DNA of 64,000 nt from contig CP034928.1 in assembly GCA_004102645.1 (NCBI GenBank), forward strand, positions 434,001 through 498,000, written 5' to 3'. The position numbers and the translations under genes were made by a program. The stretch is from Candidatus Bipolaricaulis sibiricus (GTDB lineage: Bacteria > Bipolaricaulota > Bipolaricaulia > Bipolaricaulales > Bipolaricaulaceae). Below the pieces are notes generated by a model. The model did no database searches, had not been told where the DNA came from, and saw only the letters and a list, made by a program, of their open reading frames with translations. Within the stretch, counting starts at the first letter, position 1. Every line of letters begins with the position of its first letter. Positions 51,021-58,861 of the stretch are shown one piece after another.

Positions 51021-51227
51021 GGCCGGGGATCGCGTTGAACCGCGCAGAGCGTCGCCCCGCAGGCGGAAGAGGCAGGCAGGGAGTCTCTCCTCCACCGAAC
51101 GGTCCTCCTCTCAAGGTTGGGGGGCAACACAACATGGGAGTGTGGCAGCGCCCTCTACGATCCCTGCGCGCAGGGGATTCCCGGCTGTTGGTGGGTCGGC
51201 GGTGAGGCAGCTCGTGCCGAACCTGCG

Positions 51228-51974
51228 ATGAAGGCCAGGAGACAGCGGCTGGACCAGCTCTTGGTCGAGCGGGGGCACGCCCCGTCGCGAGCACAGGCCC
51301 AGGCCCTGATCCGTTCCGGCCGTGTGCGCGCCGACGGCGCTCTCCTGGACAAGCCCGGGGCTCAGGTTTCGACCGATGCGGTGATCGAGCTTTCAGCTCC
51401 CCCCCGCTACGTTTCCCGTGGGGGGGAGAAGCTCGAAGCTGCCCTCGCCGCGTTCGCGCTCGATCCATGCGGCAAGATCTGCCTCGACGTCGGTTCTTCG
51501 ACGGGCGGGTTCACGGACTGCCTCCTCCAGCACGGGGCACAACGGGTGCACGCGGTCGACGTGGGCCGGGGGCAGCTCGACTGGAAGCTCCGAAACGACC
51601 CGCGGGTGATCGTGCACGAGGGCTTGAACGCGCGCTATCTCCAGCCGGAGGACATCGGAGAGCTGGTGGACTTGGCCACGGTGGACGTTTCGTTCATCTC
51701 CCTCCGGCTCGCCCTCCCTCCGCTTGCGGCGATCGTGAGGCCGGGAGGGCAGGTGATCGCTCTTGTCAAACCCCAGTTCGAGGCCGGGCGGGAGCGGGTG
51801 CGCAGGGGAGTGGTCCGCGATCCAGCGGTGCACCACGCGGTCGTGGATGACGTGGTGACCTTCGCCCGTGAGAGCTTGGGATGGAATGTGCAGGCCATGG
51901 CACCGTCACCGCTCCTGGGCCCGGCCGGCAACCGCGAGTTCTTCGTGCACCTTGGGATCCCGCAGAGCGCGTAA
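51228..51974 (+). CDS. tlyA: rRNA 2'-O-methyltransferase TlyA (S4 + FtsJ)
   Basis: Cytidine 2'-O-methyltransferase acting on 16S/23S rRNA, 248 residues. The S4 RNA-binding domain is at about 5-65 (RLDQLLVERGHAPSRAQAQALIRSGRV), followed by the linker PRYVSRGGEKLEAAL. The Rossmann methyltransferase follows with CLDVGSSTGGFTDCLLQHGA near 82, VDVGRGQLDWKLR, and LVKPQFEAGRERV. The start is ATG 51228 by comparison with the family (MKARRQRLDQLL). No close -10 or ribosome site is obvious. The 207 bp before it hold nothing recognised. Confidence 0.92.
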   Translation: MKARRQRLDQLLVERGHAPSRAQAQALIRSGRVRADGALLDKPGAQVSTDAVIELSAPPRYVSRGGEKLEAALAAFALDPCGKICLDVGSSTGGFTDCLLQHGAQRVHAVDVGRGQLDWKLRNDPRVIVHEGLNARYLQPEDIGELVDLATVDVSFISLRLALPPLAAIVRPGGQVIALVKPQFEAGRERVRRGVVRDPAVHHAVVDDVVTFARESLGWNVQAMAPSPLLGPAGNREFFVHLGIPQSA

Positions 51975-52151
51975 GGGTCGGATCGAGGACCGCACGGAGT
52001 GGCCTGGGCTCGGGCTTGGTGTGTGTCGGCTCTGGGGACCAGGCCGGGCATGTGACGGGGAACCCTGATCCTGCTGATCCAGCCTTGCCCGCTGCGTGCA
52101 CGAGCGCCCTGCCCGGGCCTCCGGCGGGCTGGGGGAAGATCCCTGCCCGCC

Positions 52152-52919
52152 TTACTCCGTTCGGCGGGACGTCGCTCCATCCAGAATCCGGTCCATCGTG
52201 GCGCGGAGCCGGGGGTGGTGGGTCCCCTCCCAGTAGAGCTTCCCGCAGGCTGCACACTGCCGGTACTCGTCCCGCCACGCGGCGACGCGGGGCGGGATTC
52301 TCTCGCGAACCTGTTCCTTCTCCACCGGGGCAAGGGCACCGCCACAGGCCAGGCACCGCGTGAACGGTCGCACCTGACTGGCGAGATCGAACCGCCGCAC
52401 GACCTCCCGCGCCTGCTCGACGGGATCGGTAGAGCGGACCCAGTACCCGTGGGTCACGGCGCCGCGCTTGAGAAGCTCCCGGTCGCGCGTGAGCACGATC
52501 CGCCCCTCGCGGACGGCGGACGCGACGAGATCCTCGTCTCGGCATCCGTTTGCGTGGAGGGCATCGAGCCCGAGGAGGCGGAGGAACCGGGCGAGCTTTC
52601 CCAGATGATCATCGAGGAGGAACGCGATGCGACGGAGGGGTGCTCCGCGAACGCGGAGGAGTCCAGTCACGTCGAGGCTCTCGAACTTCGGGTATACGGC
52701 AAGGCGATCACCGTCGCCCAGTCGTGCGGCGAAGTCCACCGGCTCGCCGTTGAGGAGTACAACCTCCACCTCGACGTGGGGCACCCCGAGGGACTCGATC
52801 GCGTCCTTGATCGCGGGCGTCCCCCGGAACGGGTAGGGGACCGTCCTCTGCCGCCACTCCGCAGGGAGGAAGTCGTTCAGCTCCCCGTACACGCGGATCG
52901 CCGCCGTCCCCTCTTCCAC
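52152..52919 (-). CDS. Mut7-C RNase-domain protein with N-terminal ubiquitin-like domain
   Basis: 255 residues. The first 85 form a ubiquitin/ThiS-like beta-grasp (IRVYGELNDFLPAEWRQRT through DRLAVYPKFE). Residues 95-175 are a PIN-like Mut7-C RNase domain (FLLDDHLGKLARFLRLLGLD, EGRIVLTRDRELLKRG) with its acidic residues in place. The C terminus has a zinc ribbon with CLACGG and CAACGKLYWEGTHHPRL. This is a known conserved bacterial protein of uncertain biological role, likely RNA cleavage. GTG 52919 lies 8 bp after the ACT gene's stop with AGGGGCGAGG before it. Confidence 0.9.
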   Translation of the reverse strand: MEEGTAAIRVYGELNDFLPAEWRQRTVPYPFRGTPAIKDAIESLGVPHVEVEVVLLNGEPVDFAARLGDGDRLAVYPKFESLDVTGLLRVRGAPLRRIAFLLDDHLGKLARFLRLLGLDALHANGCRDEDLVASAVREGRIVLTRDRELLKRGAVTHGYWVRSTDPVEQAREVVRRFDLASQVRPFTRCLACGGALAPVEKEQVRERIPPRVAAWRDEYRQCAACGKLYWEGTHHPRLRATMDRILDGATSRRTE

Positions 52920-52927
52920 CCTCGCCC

Positions 52928-53302
52928 CTACGGGATACGGAAGATCGCCTTCGCTCGATCCACCTTGTCCACGGTGAACACGATCTGGTTCTTCTCCACG
53001 GTGCAGTAGCAGGAGAGAACGTTGATCCCTTCGTCAGCGAGCCTTCCCAAGATCGACGCCAGCTGGCCGGGCTGGTGTGGCATCGCCATCACGAGCGCCT
53101 CTCTCTCCTCGAACTCGACCTCTTTGGCGCGCAGAACCTTGCGGGTCTTGTCGGGGTTGTCGGTGACGATCGCGATCACGCCCTCGTCGAGAACGGTCAC
53201 GCCCGCGACCGCTTCCAGGTTCACGTGCTCCGCGCCCAGCGCCTCGGAGATCTCGGCCAGGGCTCCTGGGTTGTTGCCGAGGATGAACGAAAACTCCTTC
53301 AC
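52928..53302 (-). CDS. Tandem ACT-domain protein
   Basis: A small regulatory protein of 124 residues made of two ACT domains: FSFILGNNPGALAEISEALG at the start and MAMPHQPGQLASILGRLADEGINVLSCY at about 70-100. ACT domains bind amino acids; stand-alone tandem forms regulate metabolic enzymes or transport. The start is GTG 53302, preceded by GGAGGTGATC, an almost full anti-16S match. It is first in a unit with the Mut7-C gene. Confidence 0.88.
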   Translation of the reverse strand: MKEFSFILGNNPGALAEISEALGAEHVNLEAVAGVTVLDEGVIAIVTDNPDKTRKVLRAKEVEFEEREALVMAMPHQPGQLASILGRLADEGINVLSCYCTVEKNQIVFTVDKVDRAKAIFRIP

Positions 53303-53375
53303 CGTGGATCACCTCCACCCAGATCGTACCACGGCGGTGGTCCGCCCGGAAGAGCCAGCTCGGCCGAGGTGCAGG

Positions 53376-53910
53376 TCACGAAGGTGGAGAATAGCTCTCG
53401 GGGATTGCCCTGCCGGCGACGGCATGGAGGTGCTCCGTGCTGTCTGGGTAGGGAGGCAGTTCGCACGTCTCCTCTGCGAGGCAGAGGGCGTTCACGTACG
53501 CCGCAGGGTCTGTCCGTACGGTCTCGTTCAAGCACGGCCAGCAGCGTCTCCGATGGGGTGGAGGGGGGCCCATGAGGAGCGCCCCGTCGAATGCCCCCGC
53601 AGGAGGGGCGGCAAGGTTCCGGGCATCGGCACAGAAGACCACCTCGGCGCGGAGTCCTAGGTCAGCGCTCTTGGCTTGGGCAAACGCCACGGCCCGCGGC
53701 GCGAGGTCAACCCGAGAGTCACGGGGCACCCACGACGGAGGAGCGACCGGACCGGCCCTCCGCCGATGTCGGCAAGGCTTCCGTTGGGGGAGAGTATGGG
53801 TCGAGGAAATGGAGCGCTGTGGCCGGTTCCAGCCGGCGACAGGGACGGTCGAGGCGACCCCACTCCCGCTCGACCTCGCGGTCGTAGTAGCTCCGGACCG
53901 CCTCGCTCAG
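53376..53910 (-). pseudogene. Frameshifted class I SAM-dependent methyltransferase remnant
   Basis: Pieces of one methyltransferase lie in order on the minus strand but in three frames: AVRSYYDREVEREWGRLDR then LHFLDPYSP; NGSLADIGGGPVRS with LLRRGCPVTL; and VDLAPRAVAFAQAKSADLG with VVFCADARNLAAPPAGAFDG ending ALLMGP. GxGGGP is the SAM motif I and CADARNL resembles motif II. At least two 1-bp frameshifts are needed to join them, and the C-terminal third after LLMGP is not recognisable. No start codon is evident. It is a decaying gene between the ACT protein and coaE. Confidence 0.75.
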
Positions 53911-53938
53911 CGAGCCCCGTCTGGGCTTCCCACCCCTG

Positions 53939-53968
53939 TTGGCAAAGAGAACGGACGGAGGCTACGCT
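53939..53968 (+). promoter_or_regulatory. Promoter of coaE, predicted leaderless
   Basis: TTGGCA (53939-53944), an 18-bp spacer and TACGCT (53963-53968), then 7 nt to ATG 53976. The GGAGG at 53958 lies upstream of the -10 box and so is not in the transcript. Confidence 0.55.
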
Positions 53969-53975
53969 GCTTCCG

Positions 53976-54575
53976 ATGAAGGTAGTGGGAATCGCGGGAC
54001 CGGCAGGTGCGGGGAAGTCGACCGTGGCTCGCCTTCTCGCCCGCCGACCGGGGGTGGCGCACGTCGACTGCGACGCATTGGCGTGGGCGACGTACGAGCC
54101 GGGAGGAACAGCGTACCGAGCTCTGATCGCCCTGTTTGGGGCGGGCATTCTCTCCCCGACGGGTGCAGTGGACCGGGCCCGGCTGGCTCGAGCCGCCTTC
54201 TCGGCTCCGGAGTTGAAGGCTGCCTTGGAAGCGATCGTGCACCCGCGGGTGATGGACGAGATCCGGGCAGCGATCCGCCGTCACCGAGAGGAGGGGGCCC
54301 GAGTGCTCGTCGTGGAAGGGGCACTTCTGCTGTCTTCACCGCACGTTGACCGGTCACTGTTCGACACGCTCGTGTGGCTGGACGTGCCAGAAGAGGACCG
54401 GCGGAAACGGCTCCTCAGCTTGGGACTCGATCCCGACGTGGTGGCGCGGCGTCTGGACGCGCAGCGCGATCTTCTCCCCCCGACCGATCCCCGCGTTCTG
54501 GTCGTGGACGGGCGGGGTGCGCCAGGGAAGGTGGCACGCCGCCTCGAGGGGTTACTGGGGTTGGGAAACGCCTAG
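53976..54575 (+). CDS. coaE: Dephospho-CoA kinase
   Basis: Last step of CoA synthesis, 199 residues, usual length. The P-loop is VGIAGPAGAGKSTVARLLA at residues 4-22, DCDALAW holds the catalytic Asp near 33, IVHPRVMDEIR is near 88, and VVEGALLLSS precedes VWLDVPEEDRRKRL. ATG 53976 is fixed by the family start and the -10 box. Its 3' end overlaps the 3' end of murE by 24 bp, tail to tail. Confidence 0.93.
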   Translation: MKVVGIAGPAGAGKSTVARLLARRPGVAHVDCDALAWATYEPGGTAYRALIALFGAGILSPTGAVDRARLARAAFSAPELKAALEAIVHPRVMDEIRAAIRRHREEGARVLVVEGALLLSSPHVDRSLFDTLVWLDVPEEDRRKRLLSLGLDPDVVARRLDAQRDLLPPTDPRVLVVDGRGAPGKVARRLEGLLGLGNA

Positions 54576-55985
54576 CCGGCCGGACAGCACAAGATCCAGA
54601 TCGGAGTGAGGCACGGCTCCCTGCGCCGTGATCTGGCACCGCTCGTGCCCCTTGCCGGCGAGGAGGATCACGTCTCCCTCGCGCGCGTCGCCAAGTGCCC
54701 ACCGGATCGCTTCAGCTCGATCGAGCTCGATTCTGTACCGACCGCCCATTGCCCGCACGCCCCGCGCCACGCCCTCGGCGATCCGTCCTGGGTCTTCCCC
54801 CTTGGGATTGTCGGCGGTGATCACGGCGAAGTCGGCGAGAAGGCCGGCCACGCCCCCCATGAGGGGTCGCTTCCCGGCGTCGGCCTCGCCGCTCGCTCCA
54901 AACACGACGATCAGGCGCCGCGCATGGGGGCGCAGCGTCGACAGGGCTTCAGCTAGCGCCTGTGGGTTGTGCGCGTAGTCGACTACGGCCAGGGCCCCGT
55001 TTCCGAGTTCGAACCTCACGAACCGCCCCACGGGGAGCGATGCGTGGGACAGGTTCTCGGCAATGTGATCCACGGGGTGGCCGAGGGCCCACGCCGTTGC
55101 CGCCGCGGCAAGGGCGTTGGCGACGTTGTACCGGCCGGGGAAGTGCAGGCGTACGCGTTGCGCCCCAGCCGGCGTCTGCAGGATGAACTCCGATCCGTCG
55201 GGGCTGAGGCGCAGCCCTCGGGTGTGGATCTCACCGTGATCGATCCCGTAGCGCACCCGGGGTCCAGGACACATCTCGAGGAACCGACCCGCCCACCTAT
55301 CCTCGGCGTTCACGATGCCTACGCCGTCTGGGGGAAGCATTCGGAACAGCCGGAGCTTCGCATCGAGGTAAGCGTCGATCGTGCGGTGGAAGTCGAGGTG
55401 ATCCCGGCCCAGCCCCGTGAACACCGCGGCGGCGAGGTGAACGCCCGCCACCCGCCGTTGGGCTAGACCGATTGAGGAGGCCTCGAATGCGAAGGCCTTC
55501 TTGCCCGACCGCAGCGCCCTTGCCGCGAGTCGGTGGAGATCGGGGGCCTCGGGCGTGGTGACGCAGGACAGCCTCTCTTCCTCGACCCGGACTGTGGTGA
55601 GCGTCTCGCATGCCGGCAGAAGCTGTCCAAGGAGATGGACCACCGTGGTCTTGCCGTTGGTTCCAGTGACCCCGATCGTGGGGATGGCGAGGGTGGGATG
55701 CCCGTAGAACGCTGCCGCAGCGTGGGCGAAGGCACTACGTGCATCGGGTACGCGGACGTACGGGACATCGTCTCGTCGCAGGGGGCGTTCGCCGACGACA
55801 GCCTTCGCGCCCCGGGCCACCGCATCAGGGATGAAGCGGTGTCCGTCTGTGCGCCCCCCGATGAGCGCAAAGAACAGGTCCCCAGGTACGACCCGCCGCG
55901 AGTCCCAGGCCAATCCCCCAACCTCGATCTGTCCCGCCTCGCCCACCGAGGGCAGCGCAGGGAGTAGCTCAGCGACCGTGGGCAT
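54552..55985 (-). CDS. murE: UDP-MurNAc-tripeptide synthetase MurE
   Basis: Mur ligase adding the third amino acid of the peptidoglycan stem, 477 residues. WDSRRVVPGDLFFALIGGRTDGH is near 28, the ATP loop GVTGTNGKTTVVHLLGQLL near 105, the carbamylated-Lys region DAYLDAKLRLFRML near 205, and VVDYAHNPQALAEAL near 345. The specificity loop reads ADNPKGEDP, where meso-DAP enzymes have DNPR and lysine enzymes usually DNPA or DDPN, so the amino acid cannot be assigned with certainty. TAGCAT ends 6 nt before ATG 55985. Confidence 0.9.
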   Translation of the reverse strand: MPTVAELLPALPSVGEAGQIEVGGLAWDSRRVVPGDLFFALIGGRTDGHRFIPDAVARGAKAVVGERPLRRDDVPYVRVPDARSAFAHAAAAFYGHPTLAIPTIGVTGTNGKTTVVHLLGQLLPACETLTTVRVEEERLSCVTTPEAPDLHRLAARALRSGKKAFAFEASSIGLAQRRVAGVHLAAAVFTGLGRDHLDFHRTIDAYLDAKLRLFRMLPPDGVGIVNAEDRWAGRFLEMCPGPRVRYGIDHGEIHTRGLRLSPDGSEFILQTPAGAQRVRLHFPGRYNVANALAAAATAWALGHPVDHIAENLSHASLPVGRFVRFELGNGALAVVDYAHNPQALAEALSTLRPHARRLIVVFGASGEADAGKRPLMGGVAGLLADFAVITADNPKGEDPGRIAEGVARGVRAMGGRYRIELDRAEAIRWALGDAREGDVILLAGKGHERCQITAQGAVPHSDLDLVLSGRLGVSQPQ

Positions 55986-56114
55986 GGGGACATGCTAAGC
56001 GGGAAGGGACAAGGGAGGCGGGACACACGGGAGTGCGCCAGGACCCACGTGCCTTCGGGTGGACGCGTGCCGGACCGCCCGCGGGCGGGTTGTCCGCAGG
56101 TCGAGGTGCTGAGT

Positions 56115-56597
56115 CTAGGTGTACTTGTCGGCGACGGCAGACGCTGCGTACGCCTCAGGCTTGGTCCGGACACGGTAGCCGACGCCGAGGATCATCCCCA
56201 CCACTTCCTCCACCAGATCCCGCGTCCGGCCGTTGCGGCCGATGTCCACATGGATCTCAAGCTGGAATTCGCTGATTCCCCGCTCCTTGAGGGACCTGAT
56301 CAGATCCTCGGCTGTCTCGTACGAAAGCCAAGCCTCACGGTAGATGCGCTCGCGGAGGCTGATGGGCCGCTTGTCCTTCATCCGGCGCCAGAAGTAGCGG
56401 CCGCCGCGCCCCACGCGGTGGACGACGATCGCCGAGACGTACTCGACTTCGTCGCAGTAGGTCTGGGAATCGGTTCCGACGACGACTTCGTACTGGTCTT
56501 CGGGGGCACAGGACATCATCAGCAAGATCTCATCCAGGACTTCAGTGAACGAGAGCTTGCCAAGGGTGGGACTGTGGTAACACGAACCATCGCCCAT
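56115..56597 (-). CDS. RNase H-like YkuK family protein
   Basis: 160 residues. YEVVVGTDSQTYCDEVEYVSAIVVHRVGRGG shows the first RNase H strand with its Asp, and FQLEIHVDIGRNGRTRDLVEEVVGMI shows a second acidic strand, as in the YkuK (DUF458) family. A nuclease or RNA-binding role is possible but unproven. TAAGAT, which contains the stop codon of the histidine kinase gene, ends 9 nt before ATG 56597. Confidence 0.8.
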   Translation of the reverse strand: MGDGSCYHSPTLGKLSFTEVLDEILLMMSCAPEDQYEVVVGTDSQTYCDEVEYVSAIVVHRVGRGGRYFWRRMKDKRPISLRERIYREAWLSYETAEDLIRSLKERGISEFQLEIHVDIGRNGRTRDLVEEVVGMILGVGYRVRTKPEAYAASAVADKYT

Positions 56598-56609
56598 AGC
56601 GGGGCGATC

Positions 56610-57989
56610 TTAGATCTGGGATGGCGGTGGTTCAAGGAGCGGAAGCGTGAACGTGAACTCCGCCCCGCCTCTGTTCGTAACCCAGATTCGGCCCCCGTAA
56701 GCGTGGACAAGCTCACGGGCAATGGCGAGGCCCAAGCCCGTCCCTTCACCACTCCGGGACTTGTCCCCTTGGTAGAACCGCTCGAACACGTGAGGGAGAT
56801 CGTCCGGCGGAACGCCGGGGCCTTCGTCCTTGACCGAGACGTGCACCTCGGAGTCGACGCGGGAAGCCGTGACGGTGATCGTCCCTCCCTTCGGGGAATA
56901 GCGCAGGGCGTTGTCGAGGAGGTTGCCCAGCACTTGGCGGATGCGTCGCGGATCAGCATTGGCGACAAGGTTGGGTTCTGCACGGACCTCGATCGTTACT
57001 CCATCCTCGATGGCTGTGGGGCGTACGGCCTCCACTACGGCTCGCGCCAGCTCTCCGATGTCCGTCGGCTCGCGCACGAGATGAAGGTGCCCGGCCTCGG
57101 CCAACGTCAACGTACGAAGATCCTCCACCAGCTCCGCCAGGTGAAGGGTCTGGTCGTACACCGGGGCCAACGCCTCGGGAGTGAGGGGGAACACCCCATC
57201 GAGCATCCCTTCAAGGTTTCCGCGCACGACGGACAGGGGCGTGCGCAGTTCGTGGGCGACGTCCGTGAGGAGGTTCTGACGAGCCTTCTCCGAGCTCTCG
57301 AGAGCGGCGGCCATGTCGTTAAACGCCCGGCCCAGCTGGCCGATCTCGTCCCGGGTACGAATCACCACACGGTGGGCCAGATCTCCCTCGGCGATGCGAG
57401 CCGTGGCCAGGATCAGGCGCCGGAGAGGCCGCGAGAGCTGGGCCACGAGAATCACCGCGAGCAGCGCCGCGGCGAACAGGGCGACTCCCCCGGCGACAAG
57501 CGCTGCCCACCGAACCGAGTTCACGAACTCCCGTTCCAGGGGGGTCAGGTTGGCCATGTCCAAGGGGATCACCGTCGCTACCTGGCGATCGTCCACAACC
57601 ACGGGGATGCCGTACTGCTGGACGATCTCGCGGATCTGGGGGTCGTTGGCCATGCACTCGCCGACTTGGCCCTGCTCCGAGCAGCCCACAACCCGGAACT
57701 CCGTGTCGAGCACCATGATCCGGTCAAGGATCGGTCGCTGGAAGACCTCCGTTCCCCGCCGGACGTAGCTCACGAGCTGGAAGTAGAGGTCGAGGCCGGA
57801 CCAGCTTCCGTTGTCCCGCCAGTACCCCGCCAGGAACGGGACCAAGCTCTCGACCTCAAAGTGACGCTGCTCGAGACGGAACGAGTCGAATCGCTCTCGG
57901 ACCCCGCTGGTGGTGAGCCAGTAGTTCGCTCCCACAGCGAGGAGGGCCGTGATGAGCAAGGCTCCGGTCAGCTTCCAGCGAAACGACAC
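56610..57989 (-). CDS. Two-component sensor histidine kinase
   Basis: Membrane kinase of 459 residues. Two membrane segments (near 8-28 and 165-190) enclose an extracytoplasmic sensor of about 135 residues. A HAMP domain follows (AQLSRPLRRLILATARIAEGDLAHRV), then the phospho-acceptor helix LLTDVAHELRTPLSVVRG with His near 246, and the ATPase domain with N box NLLDNALRYSP, DEGPGVPPDDL and GEGTGLGLAIARELV. The signal is unknown. It begins 3 bp after the response regulator stop. Confidence 0.95.
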   Translation of the reverse strand: MSFRWKLTGALLITALLAVGANYWLTTSGVRERFDSFRLEQRHFEVESLVPFLAGYWRDNGSWSGLDLYFQLVSYVRRGTEVFQRPILDRIMVLDTEFRVVGCSEQGQVGECMANDPQIREIVQQYGIPVVVDDRQVATVIPLDMANLTPLEREFVNSVRWAALVAGGVALFAAALLAVILVAQLSRPLRRLILATARIAEGDLAHRVVIRTRDEIGQLGRAFNDMAAALESSEKARQNLLTDVAHELRTPLSVVRGNLEGMLDGVFPLTPEALAPVYDQTLHLAELVEDLRTLTLAEAGHLHLVREPTDIGELARAVVEAVRPTAIEDGVTIEVRAEPNLVANADPRRIRQVLGNLLDNALRYSPKGGTITVTASRVDSEVHVSVKDEGPGVPPDDLPHVFERFYQGDKSRSGEGTGLGLAIARELVHAYGGRIWVTNRGGAEFTFTLPLLEPPPSQI

Positions 57990-57992
57990 CCG

Positions 57993-58688
57993 CTACTCCC
58001 CCTCCGGACCAGGACGGAACTTGTAGCCCACCCCGTGGACGGTGAGGATGTGGGTCGGATTCTCAGGGTCGGGTTCGATCTTGTGTCGGAGGTTCTTCAC
58101 GTGTGAGTCCACCGTGCGGGGGAGCGTTGCATACGTCCTCTCCTGGAGCGCCTCGAGGAGCTCGCGGCGGGTGAACACCCGGCCTGGGTGCGCCGCGAGG
58201 AACGCCAGGAGATCGAACTCCGTCGGTGTGAGATCAAGTACGGAACCAGCGAGCCGCGCTTCGCGCGCAGCCAGGTCCACGGTCAACGGGCCCGCTCGGA
58301 TCACCTCCGGAGCGGAGCCGCCCTCGGTTCGCCGGAGTACGGCCCGCACCCGTGCGGCCAGCTCTCTCAGGCTGAACGGCTTGGTCACGTAGTCGTCGGC
58401 GCCCATCTCCAGTCCTGCCACGCGGTCGGCTTCCTCAGCACGGGCGGTGAGCATGATGATGGGAGTCCTCGCCTGCTGGCGGATGCGGCGGGCAACCTCG
58501 AGCCCGTGCATCCCCGGCAGCATGAGGTCGAGCACCACCAGGTCGGGCTGAAGAGAGTGGAACATCGCCCACCCGTCCTCTCCGGTGAACGCCACCTCCA
58601 CCCGGTACCCTTCGCGCATCAGATACGTCTGCACCATCCGCGCGATCTCCCGTTCATCTTCCACGACGAGGATCGTTTTCATGTCCAT
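57993..58688 (-). CDS. OmpR-family response regulator
   Basis: DNA-binding regulator of 231 residues paired with the kinase. The receiver domain has VVEDE at 8-12, the phosphorylated Asp54 in VVLDLMLPGM, and the Lys in DDYVTKPFSLREL. The winged-helix output domain follows (LTPTEFDLLAFLAAHPGRVFTRRELLE, then TVDSHVKNLRHKI). ATG 58688 is used; ATG 58682 (MKTILVVEDE) is equally possible and would lie 10 nt after a TAGGCT -10 box. Confidence 0.95.
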   Translation of the reverse strand: MDMKTILVVEDEREIARMVQTYLMREGYRVEVAFTGEDGWAMFHSLQPDLVVLDLMLPGMHGLEVARRIRQQARTPIIMLTARAEEADRVAGLEMGADDYVTKPFSLRELAARVRAVLRRTEGGSAPEVIRAGPLTVDLAAREARLAGSVLDLTPTEFDLLAFLAAHPGRVFTRRELLEALQERTYATLPRTVDSHVKNLRHKIEPDPENPTHILTVHGVGYKFRPGPEGE

Positions 58689-58861
58689 GGTTAGCCTACC
58701 CAAAGGAGGGAGAGGGGGCGAGGCATCCCTCGGCCCCTCTCATGCATCAGGGGCGGTTTAGGTGGTTGAGCTCTCGCGTGCTCTTCAACCACGGCGGACT
58801 ATCCTCCTGCGGCGTCGAGGGGCCGTGCAGGGGTTGTGAAGATCCCGCGGAGGCCGCTACC

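Noticed and set aside
55992-58106. A 704-codon plus-strand frame opposite the two-component genes
   Set aside because: Antisense to intact kinase and YkuK-like genes; composition is that of a reverse-strand shadow.
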